From: Sulfurimonas sp.
GTDB taxonomy: Bacteria > Campylobacterota > Campylobacteria > Campylobacterales > Sulfurimonadaceae
Reading direction: 5' to 3'
Assembly (NCBI GenBank): GCA_028044295.1
Contig: JAOFSE010000001.1
Location: 242,027-306,026 of the forward strand
Length of the DNA: 64,000 nt
This document shows, piece by piece, positions 29,277-37,848 of this stretch. Every line of letters starts with the position of its first letter. Within the stretch, counting starts at the first letter, position 1. Under the pieces are notes generated by a model. The model did not search any database. It saw only the letters and a list, made by a program, of their open reading frames with translations, and had not been told where the DNA came from. The position numbers and the translations under genes were made by a program.

Positions 29277-30395
29277 TTAATACTCCTTATATGCAATGTC
29301 TAAAAATGATAAATCAAAGAAACTTGTAGACTCTGTGTATGTATACACAGTTAAAAACCTGCCTTTAGGACTTGGTAAAATCATTGTTGCCATTCCTTTT
29401 GTTCCTAACCTATAGACAAACTCTCCAGTCTTCATATCAACAACATTTATATTTTTTGAACCTGCAGGAACTATCTCGCTTATTCCAAATGTTCTTTTCT
29501 TACTAAAATCTATATAGTAATCCTGAAATAATCTATCAGTAAAAAGTACTGTATTGTCTACATTTTTTTTATCTATATTCCATGTTATTACTTTACTACC
29601 ATTTGAGACCGGATTAAAAGGGTTAAAGTAAGAGGTTACTATAAGAATATTTTTATCGTCTATTTGTTGTGCATCAATCATATCTTCCAAGCCTGATACA
29701 ATTTGCTTTTGTATTAATGTAACTGGATCAACAATTGATATATTGGTACTATTTAACAGAATCAACTTACTATCATTAGTAAAATGAACTTTTGTAATAT
29801 AGTATATGTCAAAGAGTGGATCTTCATCAGAAAGAAGAGTTATATCTTTTAATTTTTTGGCTGTTTTATAATCCCACAATCTTGCGTTACTTGTCATCCA
29901 TGAACCTTTACCAACCAGATAATTACCATCTGGACTGACTTCCATATAGTTAATATTTTTTAAATACTCCCCTGTATGAAATCTTCTAATAACTTTGTCT
30001 TGTTTTATACTATATAGTTCAATATTTCCACCCGTATAAAGAAGTAGACTATCATCGTCTGAACCAAATATTACCCTATTAACTACTTGATCACTCCAGT
30101 TAAAACTCATCAGTTCCACTTTTGGCAAGTTTCTCATTGTTTTAATAGTTTGCATTGTATTTATATCTTTTAAATAGCCAGTTTGTTTGCCATTTTTAGT
30201 TTGATTCAGCGTAAAGAGTAATGTTTCATCTTTATTTATGGCTGTATATATTATTCTATCTTCATCACTCTCTTTTAGCTCTATTCCAAACTTTACACTA
30301 TTTAATTTTTTCTCATATACATTATTTAAACCCTCACTAGCTGTATCATGATTGCTACATGCTAAAAACATAGAATGTTGCTTATCTTCTAACAC
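29277..30395 (-). CDS. Beta-propeller protein partnered with module lipoprotein
   Basis: 372 residues from GTG 30395 or 364 from ATG 30371. The sequence is a chain of degenerate WD/YVTN-like blades, for example YMEVSPDGNYLVGKGSWMTSNARLWDYKTAKKL with the Ser-Pro-Asp-Gly turn. No hydrophobic signal core exists, yet MFLACSN at the ATG looks like an orphan lipobox, so export is uncertain. The start overlaps the upstream lipoprotein stop by seven bases. Because the forward-strand neighbour fuses the same lipoprotein module to propellers, physical contact of these two products is likely. Confidence 0.75.
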   Translation of the reverse strand: MLEDKQHSMFLACSNHDTASEGLNNVYEKKLNSVKFGIELKESDEDRIIYTAINKDETLLFTLNQTKNGKQTGYLKDINTMQTIKTMRNLPKVELMSFNWSDQVVNRVIFGSDDDSLLLYTGGNIELYSIKQDKVIRRFHTGEYLKNINYMEVSPDGNYLVGKGSWMTSNARLWDYKTAKKLKDITLLSDEDPLFDIYYITKVHFTNDSKLILLNSTNISIVDPVTLIQKQIVSGLEDMIDAQQIDDKNILIVTSYFNPFNPVSNGSKVITWNIDKKNVDNTVLFTDRLFQDYYIDFSKKRTFGISEIVPAGSKNINVVDMKTGEFVYRLGTKGMATMILPSPKGRFLTVYTYTESTSFFDLSFLDIAYKEY

Positions 30396-31702
30396 TTTTC
30401 TATTGAGCCTTTGCTCTCTTGAGAGTAGTGACTTATTGGAAATGCTAAAACATTTACTACGGGTATAAATAATAAACTAGTAGAGATATTTGTTCCTATA
30501 GAAGAATCATGACCACTCTGTATATCAATAGCCTTTTGACCTCTAATATAATGAGCTTTACCAACGGTCTGTATTTCACCTATATTTAACTCAAGTTCGT
30601 TAAGTAAACCTCTATACTGCTCAAATGAGGTAACAAGAAAAGCATCTGGTAAAGAGTAGTGAAGAACTTTACTTATCTGTCTTGCTTCACTTGTTCCTAA
30701 TTGATTAAACGAGTTCTTTACTTTTGTATAGTTATATTTATTGAGTATATCTATCATCTTTTGGTCTACTGGTGTTGTATAAAGAAGCTGTTTAGTTTCA
30801 TACACTCTCCAAGCTTTTGAGGCTTTTACTTCTGATATCTGTTTGTCAAGTTCTTGTAGTTTAGTTTGGTCTGTAGTTTTTGCTTTTTGTGCTTGTAGTT
30901 TATCTACCTCTGTCTCTATATCAAACTTATAAACTTTACCAGTAGCTGTTCCATCTGGGTTATCAGTGATGATTCTAAATGTCTCACCCTGTTTTAACAT
31001 ATCTTTTCTATCTATTGCTACATACTCTGGGATAGATAGTTGTAGTGTTGCTAGAACTGCATTTACTATGTCTTGGTTATCTGTACCACTGCTTTGTTGT
31101 TTTGAGAGGTGGTAGTAGGCTGAGTTTCTATTTTTAGTACTGCTTTTTACAGTTTTGTAACCCTCTAAAGTATACATGTTGTTTTTTAGGTCATCAGGAT
31201 TTATCCATACAGCTAATGTTTGTCCTAGCTTATCCTTGCCATTCCCACCTAGTTGTTGTAGTGTCTGAGTTAGTTTATCTTTAGAATCAAGACGCTGTTC
31301 ATATACTGCTGTAAATGTCGCATCTTCACTTGAACCTAGTTTGTAAGGTACGTAGTTTATTTTAGAGTATCTTTTTGACATGTCAGAGTTACTAAGTTTA
31401 TCAAGCAGAGTTTTGTCTTTTGCTATCTTCTTTAGTAGTGTTGCTAGTTTTTTATAAGCCTCACTCTCTTTTTCAATAGGGTTTTTATATACAGGACCTA
31501 CTATTGTTAATTCTAATGGTTCAGAACTATCATTCCATCTAGAATTTGCATCAAATATCTTTTGAGCATCTTTAAAAGCATTTTGAACTTTTAAATAGTT
31601 ACTTGGCTTTTTTATCTCTGCTTGATTATAGTTTGCTTTTGGCTGGCCAACACAAGCTGAAAACAGAATCAGGCTTAAAATAGATAGAATTGTTTTATAC
31701 AT
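30389..31702 (-). CDS. Lipoprotein with unrecognised two-part module
   Basis: 437 residues, lipoprotein signal with lipobox LFSAC (Cys17). I recognise no family. Residues about 40-265 and 275-400 match the 1037-residue protein on the other strand piece by piece: KDKTLLDKLSNSDMSKRYS against KDKTLLDRLSNSDISSKYS, LEGYKTVKSSTKNRNSAYY against IEGYKTVKEKSKNRNSYYY, and IPEYVAIDRKDMLKQGET against IPEYVSIDRKSFIKKNET. Between the two parts lies a Gln/Lys-rich coiled coil where the paralogue has its first propeller. A hydrophobic segment (LLFIPVVNVLAFPI) sits near the C-terminus. Confidence 0.8.
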   Translation of the reverse strand: MYKTILSILSLILFSACVGQPKANYNQAEIKKPSNYLKVQNAFKDAQKIFDANSRWNDSSEPLELTIVGPVYKNPIEKESEAYKKLATLLKKIAKDKTLLDKLSNSDMSKRYSKINYVPYKLGSSEDATFTAVYEQRLDSKDKLTQTLQQLGGNGKDKLGQTLAVWINPDDLKNNMYTLEGYKTVKSSTKNRNSAYYHLSKQQSSGTDNQDIVNAVLATLQLSIPEYVAIDRKDMLKQGETFRIITDNPDGTATGKVYKFDIETEVDKLQAQKAKTTDQTKLQELDKQISEVKASKAWRVYETKQLLYTTPVDQKMIDILNKYNYTKVKNSFNQLGTSEARQISKVLHYSLPDAFLVTSFEQYRGLLNELELNIGEIQTVGKAHYIRGQKAIDIQSGHDSSIGTNISTSLLFIPVVNVLAFPISHYSQESKGSIEKC

Positions 31703-31797
31703 GCATGTCCTTTAAAAATATATTTTATTATAACTATTTACAATATTTTATTAAGTTAATAATAATGAATTTAATTCTAATATGCTTATATTTTTAG

Positions 31798-31803
31798 TAT
31801 AAT
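31798..31803 (+). promoter_or_regulatory. Promoter -10 of the double-propeller gene
   Basis: TATAAT 35 bases before ATG 31838, with an AAGGAG ribosome site at 31824-31829. T-rich upstream region. Confidence 0.6.
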
Positions 31804-31837
31804 TTTTCAACCTTGAACGTATTAAGGAGATTTATAA

Positions 31838-34800
31838 ATGTCAAATGTAAATACAATAAAAGTTTATATTATCTTTTTCCTCTTTTTAATCATTGGATTG
31901 CAAAACTTACACTCAAAACAAGTGGAGAATATTGCATATGCATTTGATAATGCAGAAGAAATAAGTGAAACATATTCTAGTTGGTTTAACAGAAATGAAA
32001 AACTGCCATTAACTATAATTGCAACAGCATATATTGATAATCAAGCGATTAAAACAGAAGAGTACAAAAAATATAAGCAACTTATACAAAAGATATCTAA
32101 AGATAAAACACTGCTAGACAGACTCTCCAACTCTGATATTTCAAGCAAATACTCCACAATAAAATATATAGACTATAAAAAATCATCTCTACATATAAAT
32201 AAGTTTAATGCTGCATACACAAATAGACACAGCAGTAAAGATAAACTAAGCGATATACTAAAGCCTGAAACTGAACTTCCAAGTCAAGAACTTACGATAG
32301 GACTTAATTATAAAGAGTTAAAAAAAGGAAATCTCACTATAGAGGGCTATAAAACAGTAAAAGAGAAATCAAAAAATAGAAACTCCTACTATTACACTTT
32401 AAGAAAGACAGGTTATAAAGACTTATCAAAGAAGGATAAAAATGAGGCTCTTGTAAATTCAATTCTTTTGGCTTTACAACTGGATATTCCAGAATACGTA
32501 TCTATTGATAGAAAATCATTTATAAAAAAGAATGAGACAATCAAATTTGCACGAATCAATAGTGACAATAGTCACAAAATAGAAGTTTGGAAACATGAGG
32601 TTGACAGCAGCATAGAAAATAAAATTAGAGAGGCTGAAAAATTAAAAGCAAGCAGTAAAGTCTTAAGAGGACACAACGACTGGATAAATGCAGTAGATAT
32701 AAGTAAAAATGGAAAATATGCCATATCTGGTGCAGGAGATAATACCATTAGATATTGGAACCTAAAAACAGGTAAGACTATTAAAACTTTAAAGGGTCAT
32801 AACAAATATATTACTGCTGTTAAAATAAGCCCTGATTCAAAATATGCTATATCAGGCAGTAAAGATAATACACTTATATATTGGGACTTAAAAAGTGGCA
32901 AAAAGATAAGCACATTGACAGGACATACTAAGTTAATAAAGTCAGTATGTTTTGATTCAACGGGTAGATATGTCCTATCTGCCAGTAAAGATAAAACTTT
33001 AAGATATTGGGATCTTAAAACATCCTCTAGCATAATGGAACTAAAAGGTCACAAAAAGAGTGTTTATCTGGGAAAAATAACAGCAGATGGAAAACATGCA
33101 TATTCTGCTAGCAAAGATAAAACAATTTTATACTGGGATTTAATAACAGGAGACAAATTAAACATTTCAAACGATAGAAAAGAGCATATTTATGATATAC
33201 ACTCTAGTAAAAAAGGAAATTATGCATTATCTGGAAATCAAGACTATATACTAAACTATTGGGATTTAGACTCAGGCAATGTTTTAAAGGTGTTAAAGGG
33301 TCATAAGAAAAGGATTGACACTGCTTCAATAAGCCCAGATAGAACCTATGCACTCTCAGGCGGAGCAGAAAAAAGTTTGAGATACTGGGATTTAACAACA
33401 GGAAATACACTTGCCATAAAAGGTCATTCAAATAGTATATATGACATCTCTATCAGCTTAGACTCCAAGCATGTAATATCTGGTAGTGAAGACACAACTT
33501 TAAGGTATTGGGATATAAATCAATTCAACAAAAGTGTTAAAGAAATGTTTATGCAAGTTCAAAACACCAAAGAGTCAAGAAAATATAGAGATGATGAAAA
33601 CAGACAACTTCTACTTACTAGTACGCTTAGCCAAAAAGATATCTCACTAATGTGCCATTATAAATATATAAATATTGACAGAATAAACTTAAAAAATTTA
33701 AAACAGATAGAAAGAGCATTAAATTATAGCTACCTAGACCCAATAATCTGCAGTAAGTTTCAACAAATATACAACAAGCATCTAGATGCAAATATACATG
33801 TATCTGATAATATTACTTACATAGACAAAAGAGAGATAGGTTCTAATGAGCTTTACTTTAGTTCAGAGCTAGATTTAAAAAAAGCAGGCTACAGAAACCT
33901 ATACTCCTATATAAATAAAGTTGAAGAACTACCTATTATTGATAAAAGGTACGAAGGTGTGTATGTAAAATCAATCGCTCTCTCTCCAGATGGAAAAAAC
34001 ATTCTATCTGGCACTGGGGATTATAAATCTATAGGAAATGAAAATGTTCTAAAATATACAAATCTTCATACCGGAAAACTGCATAAACTACTAATAGAGC
34101 ATGAAAATAGTATAAACTCAGTTGCTATAAGTCCTAATGGCAAATATGCTCTATCTGGTAGTGGTAACTATCTCGATCCAGAACACAACAGAGATCCACT
34201 ACTAAAATACTGGGATTTAAAAACAGGTAAACTAATCAAAGTTTTAAATGGACATCAAAGAGGTGTAACAGCTGTATCTTTTACACCTGATAATAGATAT
34301 GCTCTCAGTGCGAGCTATGACAAAATGATTAAACAGTGGGACTTAAAAAGTGGTAAATTAATAAAAACACTTAAAGGCCACGTAGCACAAATAAGAACTA
34401 TGCAAATAAGTCCAGATGGTAAACATATACTTTCTGCTGGTGGCGGTGCAATAGGCAGTGATTTGGGAATAGATTACAGGCTTTTCTTTTGGAATTTAAA
34501 AAATGGCAAATTACTTCGCACACTAAAGGGTCATACAACTGAAGTAAATTCAGTTGCCATAAGTCCTGATGGAAAACATGCTATATCTGGAAGTGGTAAT
34601 ATACTAGGAGGTGGTGAGTTATTTTACTGGGACTTAAAAAGTGGTGAAAAACTAAAAGAGCTTAAAGGTCATACAGGACAAATTAACTCAGTTGCTATCA
34701 GTAAAAATGGTCGCTATGCAGTCTCAGCAAGTGGTAATATATCTAAAGATAGAAGCATTTATGGTATATTAGATAACACTATCAGATTATGGGATTTAAA

Positions 34801-34951
34801 AACAGGAAAGAATATAAAAATATTAAGAGGACATAATAAGCCTGTAAATGTAGTCCTAATAACTAAAGATGGGAAACATGCCATATCATCAAGCTCAGAC
34901 TTTTCTATTAAAAAATGGAATATAGAGATGCTTAAGAGCAGTGACTTTTAG
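31838..34951 (+). CDS. Exported double WD40 propeller protein with split module
   Basis: 1037 residues. Signal peptide about 1-27 (KVYIIFFLFLIIGLQNLHS). N-module about 30-270; seven WD repeats about 274-562 (GH...SPD..YAISGS.D.T...WDL type); a second module part about 563-700; seven further WD repeats about 703-1037. Each set is a full seven-bladed propeller. Blades of the second set carry long insertions (GNYLDPEHNRDP, GGAIGSDLGID, GNISKDRSIYG). The module parts match the 437-residue lipoprotein across the divergent promoter, so the first propeller has been inserted into a module that is continuous there. Envelope location and a scaffold or binding role are inferred; no enzyme motif is seen. 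Confidence 0.85.
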   Translation: MSNVNTIKVYIIFFLFLIIGLQNLHSKQVENIAYAFDNAEEISETYSSWFNRNEKLPLTIIATAYIDNQAIKTEEYKKYKQLIQKISKDKTLLDRLSNSDISSKYSTIKYIDYKKSSLHINKFNAAYTNRHSSKDKLSDILKPETELPSQELTIGLNYKELKKGNLTIEGYKTVKEKSKNRNSYYYTLRKTGYKDLSKKDKNEALVNSILLALQLDIPEYVSIDRKSFIKKNETIKFARINSDNSHKIEVWKHEVDSSIENKIREAEKLKASSKVLRGHNDWINAVDISKNGKYAISGAGDNTIRYWNLKTGKTIKTLKGHNKYITAVKISPDSKYAISGSKDNTLIYWDLKSGKKISTLTGHTKLIKSVCFDSTGRYVLSASKDKTLRYWDLKTSSSIMELKGHKKSVYLGKITADGKHAYSASKDKTILYWDLITGDKLNISNDRKEHIYDIHSSKKGNYALSGNQDYILNYWDLDSGNVLKVLKGHKKRIDTASISPDRTYALSGGAEKSLRYWDLTTGNTLAIKGHSNSIYDISISLDSKHVISGSEDTTLRYWDINQFNKSVKEMFMQVQNTKESRKYRDDENRQLLLTSTLSQKDISLMCHYKYINIDRINLKNLKQIERALNYSYLDPIICSKFQQIYNKHLDANIHVSDNITYIDKREIGSNELYFSSELDLKKAGYRNLYSYINKVEELPIIDKRYEGVYVKSIALSPDGKNILSGTGDYKSIGNENVLKYTNLHTGKLHKLLIEHENSINSVAISPNGKYALSGSGNYLDPEHNRDPLLKYWDLKTGKLIKVLNGHQRGVTAVSFTPDNRYALSASYDKMIKQWDLKSGKLIKTLKGHVAQIRTMQISPDGKHILSAGGGAIGSDLGIDYRLFFWNLKNGKLLRTLKGHTTEVNSVAISPDGKHAISGSGNILGGGELFYWDLKSGEKLKELKGHTGQINSVAISKNGRYAVSASGNISKDRSIYGILDNTIRLWDLKTGKNIKILRGHNKPVNVVLITKDGKHAISSSSDFSIKKWNIEMLKSSDF

Positions 34952-34955
34952 GTCA

Positions 34956-35876
34956 CTACTTTAAATTAATTGTACGGCTGAACCCTACTATAACATAGGG
35001 TTTTTTATTTTCATTTTTATTACCCATAGCATCCAACTCTGACATATTATTTGTAACCGATACACTCAACATATCCATTTTATTCATATTATTGTTATGT
35101 GTCTGAATGTACTTACTACTCCAAATGTAATAAACAGATAAGTATACTGGATCTGCATTTAATTGTCTTTCATATTTTTCGATATCTTCTCTAGCACGTT
35201 TTCTCATCTCATCAGGAAAACGATTACTATTGGCCATCTGCTGTTGAAGACCTAATAATTCATTATTCTGATCAGCTTGTTTAGTCTTATCATATAAAAC
35301 CCATCCACTGTTATTAGTAGTCATTAATTTGACTTTATCGTATAGAGTATTCATTAAAGTATTACCCTCTATAGTACTCTTTGCAGGATACGTTATACTC
35401 ACACTAGATATTAAAACAGCGATATTAAACTGTGCCATTTCATTCTTAAGCTCTGATACTATACATTTTTCAGAGCCTTTTGGTGGATTTTTGCACTCCC
35501 ACGTTTTTGTTCTTTTGTATACATCAATAAAATTATCAAAGCTATTTTGTGCTGCTTCTGCTGTCAGACCAACACTCATCATATCCTGTTTATATGTTGC
35601 TTCAGTACTCTTTAACTCAATAAGACCCTCTTTATACTCATCTCTGTCTAACTCATCACCTCTTAAATTTACATAATTCGTATCAGAGTTTTGTAAAAAA
35701 ACAAATAACTCTTTTGTCTGTTCATCAGAATTTGGATTTAATGTATATGTGCTTGTAACGGGTGGATTACTATTTATATCCATCTTAGCTTTAACTATAG
35801 CATTTACCATTGCACCACGACAACCAGTCATCAAAACAGCTACTGATATAGCTACTAAAAACTTTATATACTTCAT
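34956..35876 (-). CDS. Lipoprotein of unknown function
   Basis: 306 residues, lipobox LMTGC (Cys19). The rest is largely helical with two cysteines (WECKNPPKGSEKCIV) that may form a disulfide, and a C-terminal beta hairpin (KKPYVIVGFSRTINLK). Not recognised. It converges on the double-propeller gene four bases away, and that gene's terminator lies inside its 3' coding end. Membership of the same locus is inferred from position and shared lipoprotein export. Confidence 0.75.
   Translation of the reverse strand: MKYIKFLVAISVAVLMTGCRGAMVNAIVKAKMDINSNPPVTSTYTLNPNSDEQTKELFVFLQNSDTNYVNLRGDELDRDEYKEGLIELKSTEATYKQDMMSVGLTAEAAQNSFDNFIDVYKRTKTWECKNPPKGSEKCIVSELKNEMAQFNIAVLISSVSITYPAKSTIEGNTLMNTLYDKVKLMTTNNSGWVLYDKTKQADQNNELLGLQQQMANSNRFPDEMRKRAREDIEKYERQLNADPVYLSVYYIWSSKYIQTHNNNMNKMDMLSVSVTNNMSELDAMGNKNENKKPYVIVGFSRTINLK
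34981..35012 (+). terminator. Rho-independent terminator of the double-propeller gene
   Basis: AACCCTA (34981-34987), an eight-base loop, TAGGGTT (34996-35002), then TTTTATTTTC. A second short hairpin (AGTGAC at 34940-34945 with GTCACT at 34952-34957) spans the stop codon. Both lie at the 3' end of the opposing lipoprotein gene, the first fully inside its coding sequence. Confidence 0.7.
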
Positions 35877-36030
35877 ACCACTTCTTTATATTTAACTATC
35901 TTCAAGAGCATTTTATTATAATTTTTTTGAATATAATATTAAATTAAAAAATGTAAAACTTATTATATTTAGTTAAATTATTGATTTCTACATGTAGATT
36001 CTATAAATGATGAATATTTAAAATATTTTA

Positions 36031-36054
36031 GCTTGATATTAAAAAATATCAAGC
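36031..36054 (-). terminator. Hairpin downstream of flgG
   Basis: GCTTGATATT, a four-base loop and AATATCAAGC make a perfect 10-bp stem 17 bases after the flgG stop; on the reverse strand it is followed by TAAAATATTTT. The tail is not a pure T-run. Confidence 0.55.
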
Positions 36055-36070
36055 CTATTTTATGGGATTA

Positions 36071-36859
36071 TTATCTTTTCAGATTATTTGTAGTTTGAAG
36101 CATTTCATCACTTGTTGTGATTACTTTTGAGTTAGAATCATAAGCTCTTTGACCAGTGATCAGGTCTGTAAGTTCAACAACAAGTTCAACATTAGAAAGC
36201 TCAACAAAACCTTGTCTTAAAATTCCTAAACCTTCAACACCAGGGATTCCATCAACAGGTTGACCAGAACTATCTGTCTCAATATAAAGGTTGTCCCCCA
36301 TAGAGTGTAGACCAGCTGGATTTACAAAGTTTGTAAGTTCTAACTGACCTATTTGAGTAGCTTCAGTCTGTCCAGGTTGAACAGCAGTAACAATACCATC
36401 CGTACCTATAGTAATGTTTGTAGCATCTGGTGGAATAGTAAGACCGCCTGATATAGGGTAACCATCACTATTTACTATAGCACCATCAGCATCAATTTTA
36501 AGAGCACCATTTCTTGAATAGACTTCTGTTCCATCTGGAAGTTCTAGCTTTAAAAAACCATTTCCAGTAATCGCAACATCAAGTTGGTTATCAGTCTGCT
36601 TTAGAGAACCCTCTGAAAATATTTTATTTATAGCTGTAGGACGAGAACCCAGACCTACTTCTATACCAGTAGGACTCTTTGTTACATCACTAGTAGAAGT
36701 ACCAGCATACTCCATTACCTTATACATCAAGTCAGCAAATTCTGCACGAGACTTTTTAAAACCTATTGTATTTACATTGGCGATATTATTGGCTGTTGTG
36801 TCTATCTGTGTCTGCATCCCTAACATTCCAGTTGAGGCAGTATAAAGTGATTGCATCAT
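36071..36859 (-). CDS. flgG: Flagellar distal rod protein FlgG
   Basis: 262 residues, normal FlgG length. MMQSLYTASTGMLGMQTQIDTTANNIANVNTIGFKKSRAEF at the N-terminus and GILRQGFVELSNVELVVELTDLITGQRAYDSNSKVITTSDEMLQTTNNL at the C-terminus are diagnostic. It builds the distal rod outside the inner membrane and is secreted by the flagellar export apparatus. Five bases follow the paralogue upstream. Confidence 0.95.
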   Translation of the reverse strand: MMQSLYTASTGMLGMQTQIDTTANNIANVNTIGFKKSRAEFADLMYKVMEYAGTSTSDVTKSPTGIEVGLGSRPTAINKIFSEGSLKQTDNQLDVAITGNGFLKLELPDGTEVYSRNGALKIDADGAIVNSDGYPISGGLTIPPDATNITIGTDGIVTAVQPGQTEATQIGQLELTNFVNPAGLHSMGDNLYIETDSSGQPVDGIPGVEGLGILRQGFVELSNVELVVELTDLITGQRAYDSNSKVITTSDEMLQTTNNLKR

Positions 36860-36864
36860 AATTT

Positions 36865-37686
36865 CTATCCTTTTCTTGCTATTTTATTTATTGCGTCGTT
36901 GTTCATGTCATCCATCTGAACACTCATCGCTTTTTGGTACATTCCAACTAGGCGATTTGTTTCTATCATCTGAGTCATCATCTTTACTGCATTTACATTA
37001 CTCTTTTCAATAAAGCCTTGTTTAACTACTGAACTACCTTCTAAGTCTACAAAGTCATTTTCACCTTCGTATCTATAAAGGTTACTTCCATCCTTTTTAA
37101 GAAGTGCAAGGTTATCAGGTTGAGCAATAAAAAGTTTAGAACCTTGAATCATTCCTGTTCCACCTGGCTCGTTTGTATACATCTGTCCATCTTTATCAAC
37201 TTTGATAATCTTGTCTGAAGAGTTAATAGTTATAGGTTGCTTGCCTGCAAAATAATCACTAGGAAGAACTCTGTGACCATCTTTAGTAACAAGCTCACCA
37301 TTATCATCAGTAGTAAAAGAGCCATCACGAGTTAGTCTAACACCTTGAGGTGTCTCAACTAAGAAGAATGTACCCTCTTTTGTAAGTGCAAAATCTAGTG
37401 GGTTACTAGTTTGTTGCATAGTTCCTACAGAGTGGTCAGTATAGGCATCAACTACTTGTGGAGCTTTCGTGATAGTACGGTTAAGAAACTGCGCTGCTTC
37501 TTTAGTGTTGTTATCTAAAGGAAGGTTTTCTCTCGCTTCTTTATAGATTCTCATAAAGTCACCAACAACAACATTGTCTTCTTTAAAACCAGCCGTATTT
37601 ACATTGGCAAGGTTATTGGCAATAGTATCAAGACGGTTAAACTGAGTAACCATTCCTGCTGCTGAAGAGTAGTATCCGCTCTGCAT
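36865..37686 (-). CDS. Flagellar hook-basal body protein (FlgF/FlgG2-like)
   Basis: 273 residues. MQSGYYSSAAGMVTQFNRLDTIANNLANVNTAGFKED at the N-terminus and KQGFIEKSNVNAVKMMTQMIETNRLVGMYQKAMS at the C-terminus. It is related to FlgG but diverged; the equivalent pair in Campylobacter is called flgG2/flgG, and position suggests the proximal rod (FlgF) role. First gene of the two-gene operon. Confidence 0.9.
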   Translation of the reverse strand: MQSGYYSSAAGMVTQFNRLDTIANNLANVNTAGFKEDNVVVGDFMRIYKEARENLPLDNNTKEAAQFLNRTITKAPQVVDAYTDHSVGTMQQTSNPLDFALTKEGTFFLVETPQGVRLTRDGSFTTDDNGELVTKDGHRVLPSDYFAGKQPITINSSDKIIKVDKDGQMYTNEPGGTGMIQGSKLFIAQPDNLALLKKDGSNLYRYEGENDFVDLEGSSVVKQGFIEKSNVNAVKMMTQMIETNRLVGMYQKAMSVQMDDMNNDAINKIARKG

Positions 37687-37804
37687 AAAAGACCCTTATT
37701 AAATATATATTTTGTAAAGATAAAGCAAAGTGTGTTCCAATATATATATTTTAATTTTTATGCCGATATATCTTAAATAAAATACAAAATTAAGATTATC
37801 TCGG

Positions 37805-37810
37805 TATAAT
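37805..37810 (+). promoter_or_regulatory. rpoD -10 element
   Basis: TATAAT 39 bases before the chosen rpoD ATG; preceded by A/T-rich tracts and no clear -35. Confidence 0.6.
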
Positions 37811-37848
37811 CCATCTTTAAATTAATCTTATACAAGGTGCATATCTAT

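Noticed and set aside
35329..35676. 115-residue frame opposite the 306-aa lipoprotein
   Set aside because: Complement of a well-supported lipoprotein with signal and lipobox.
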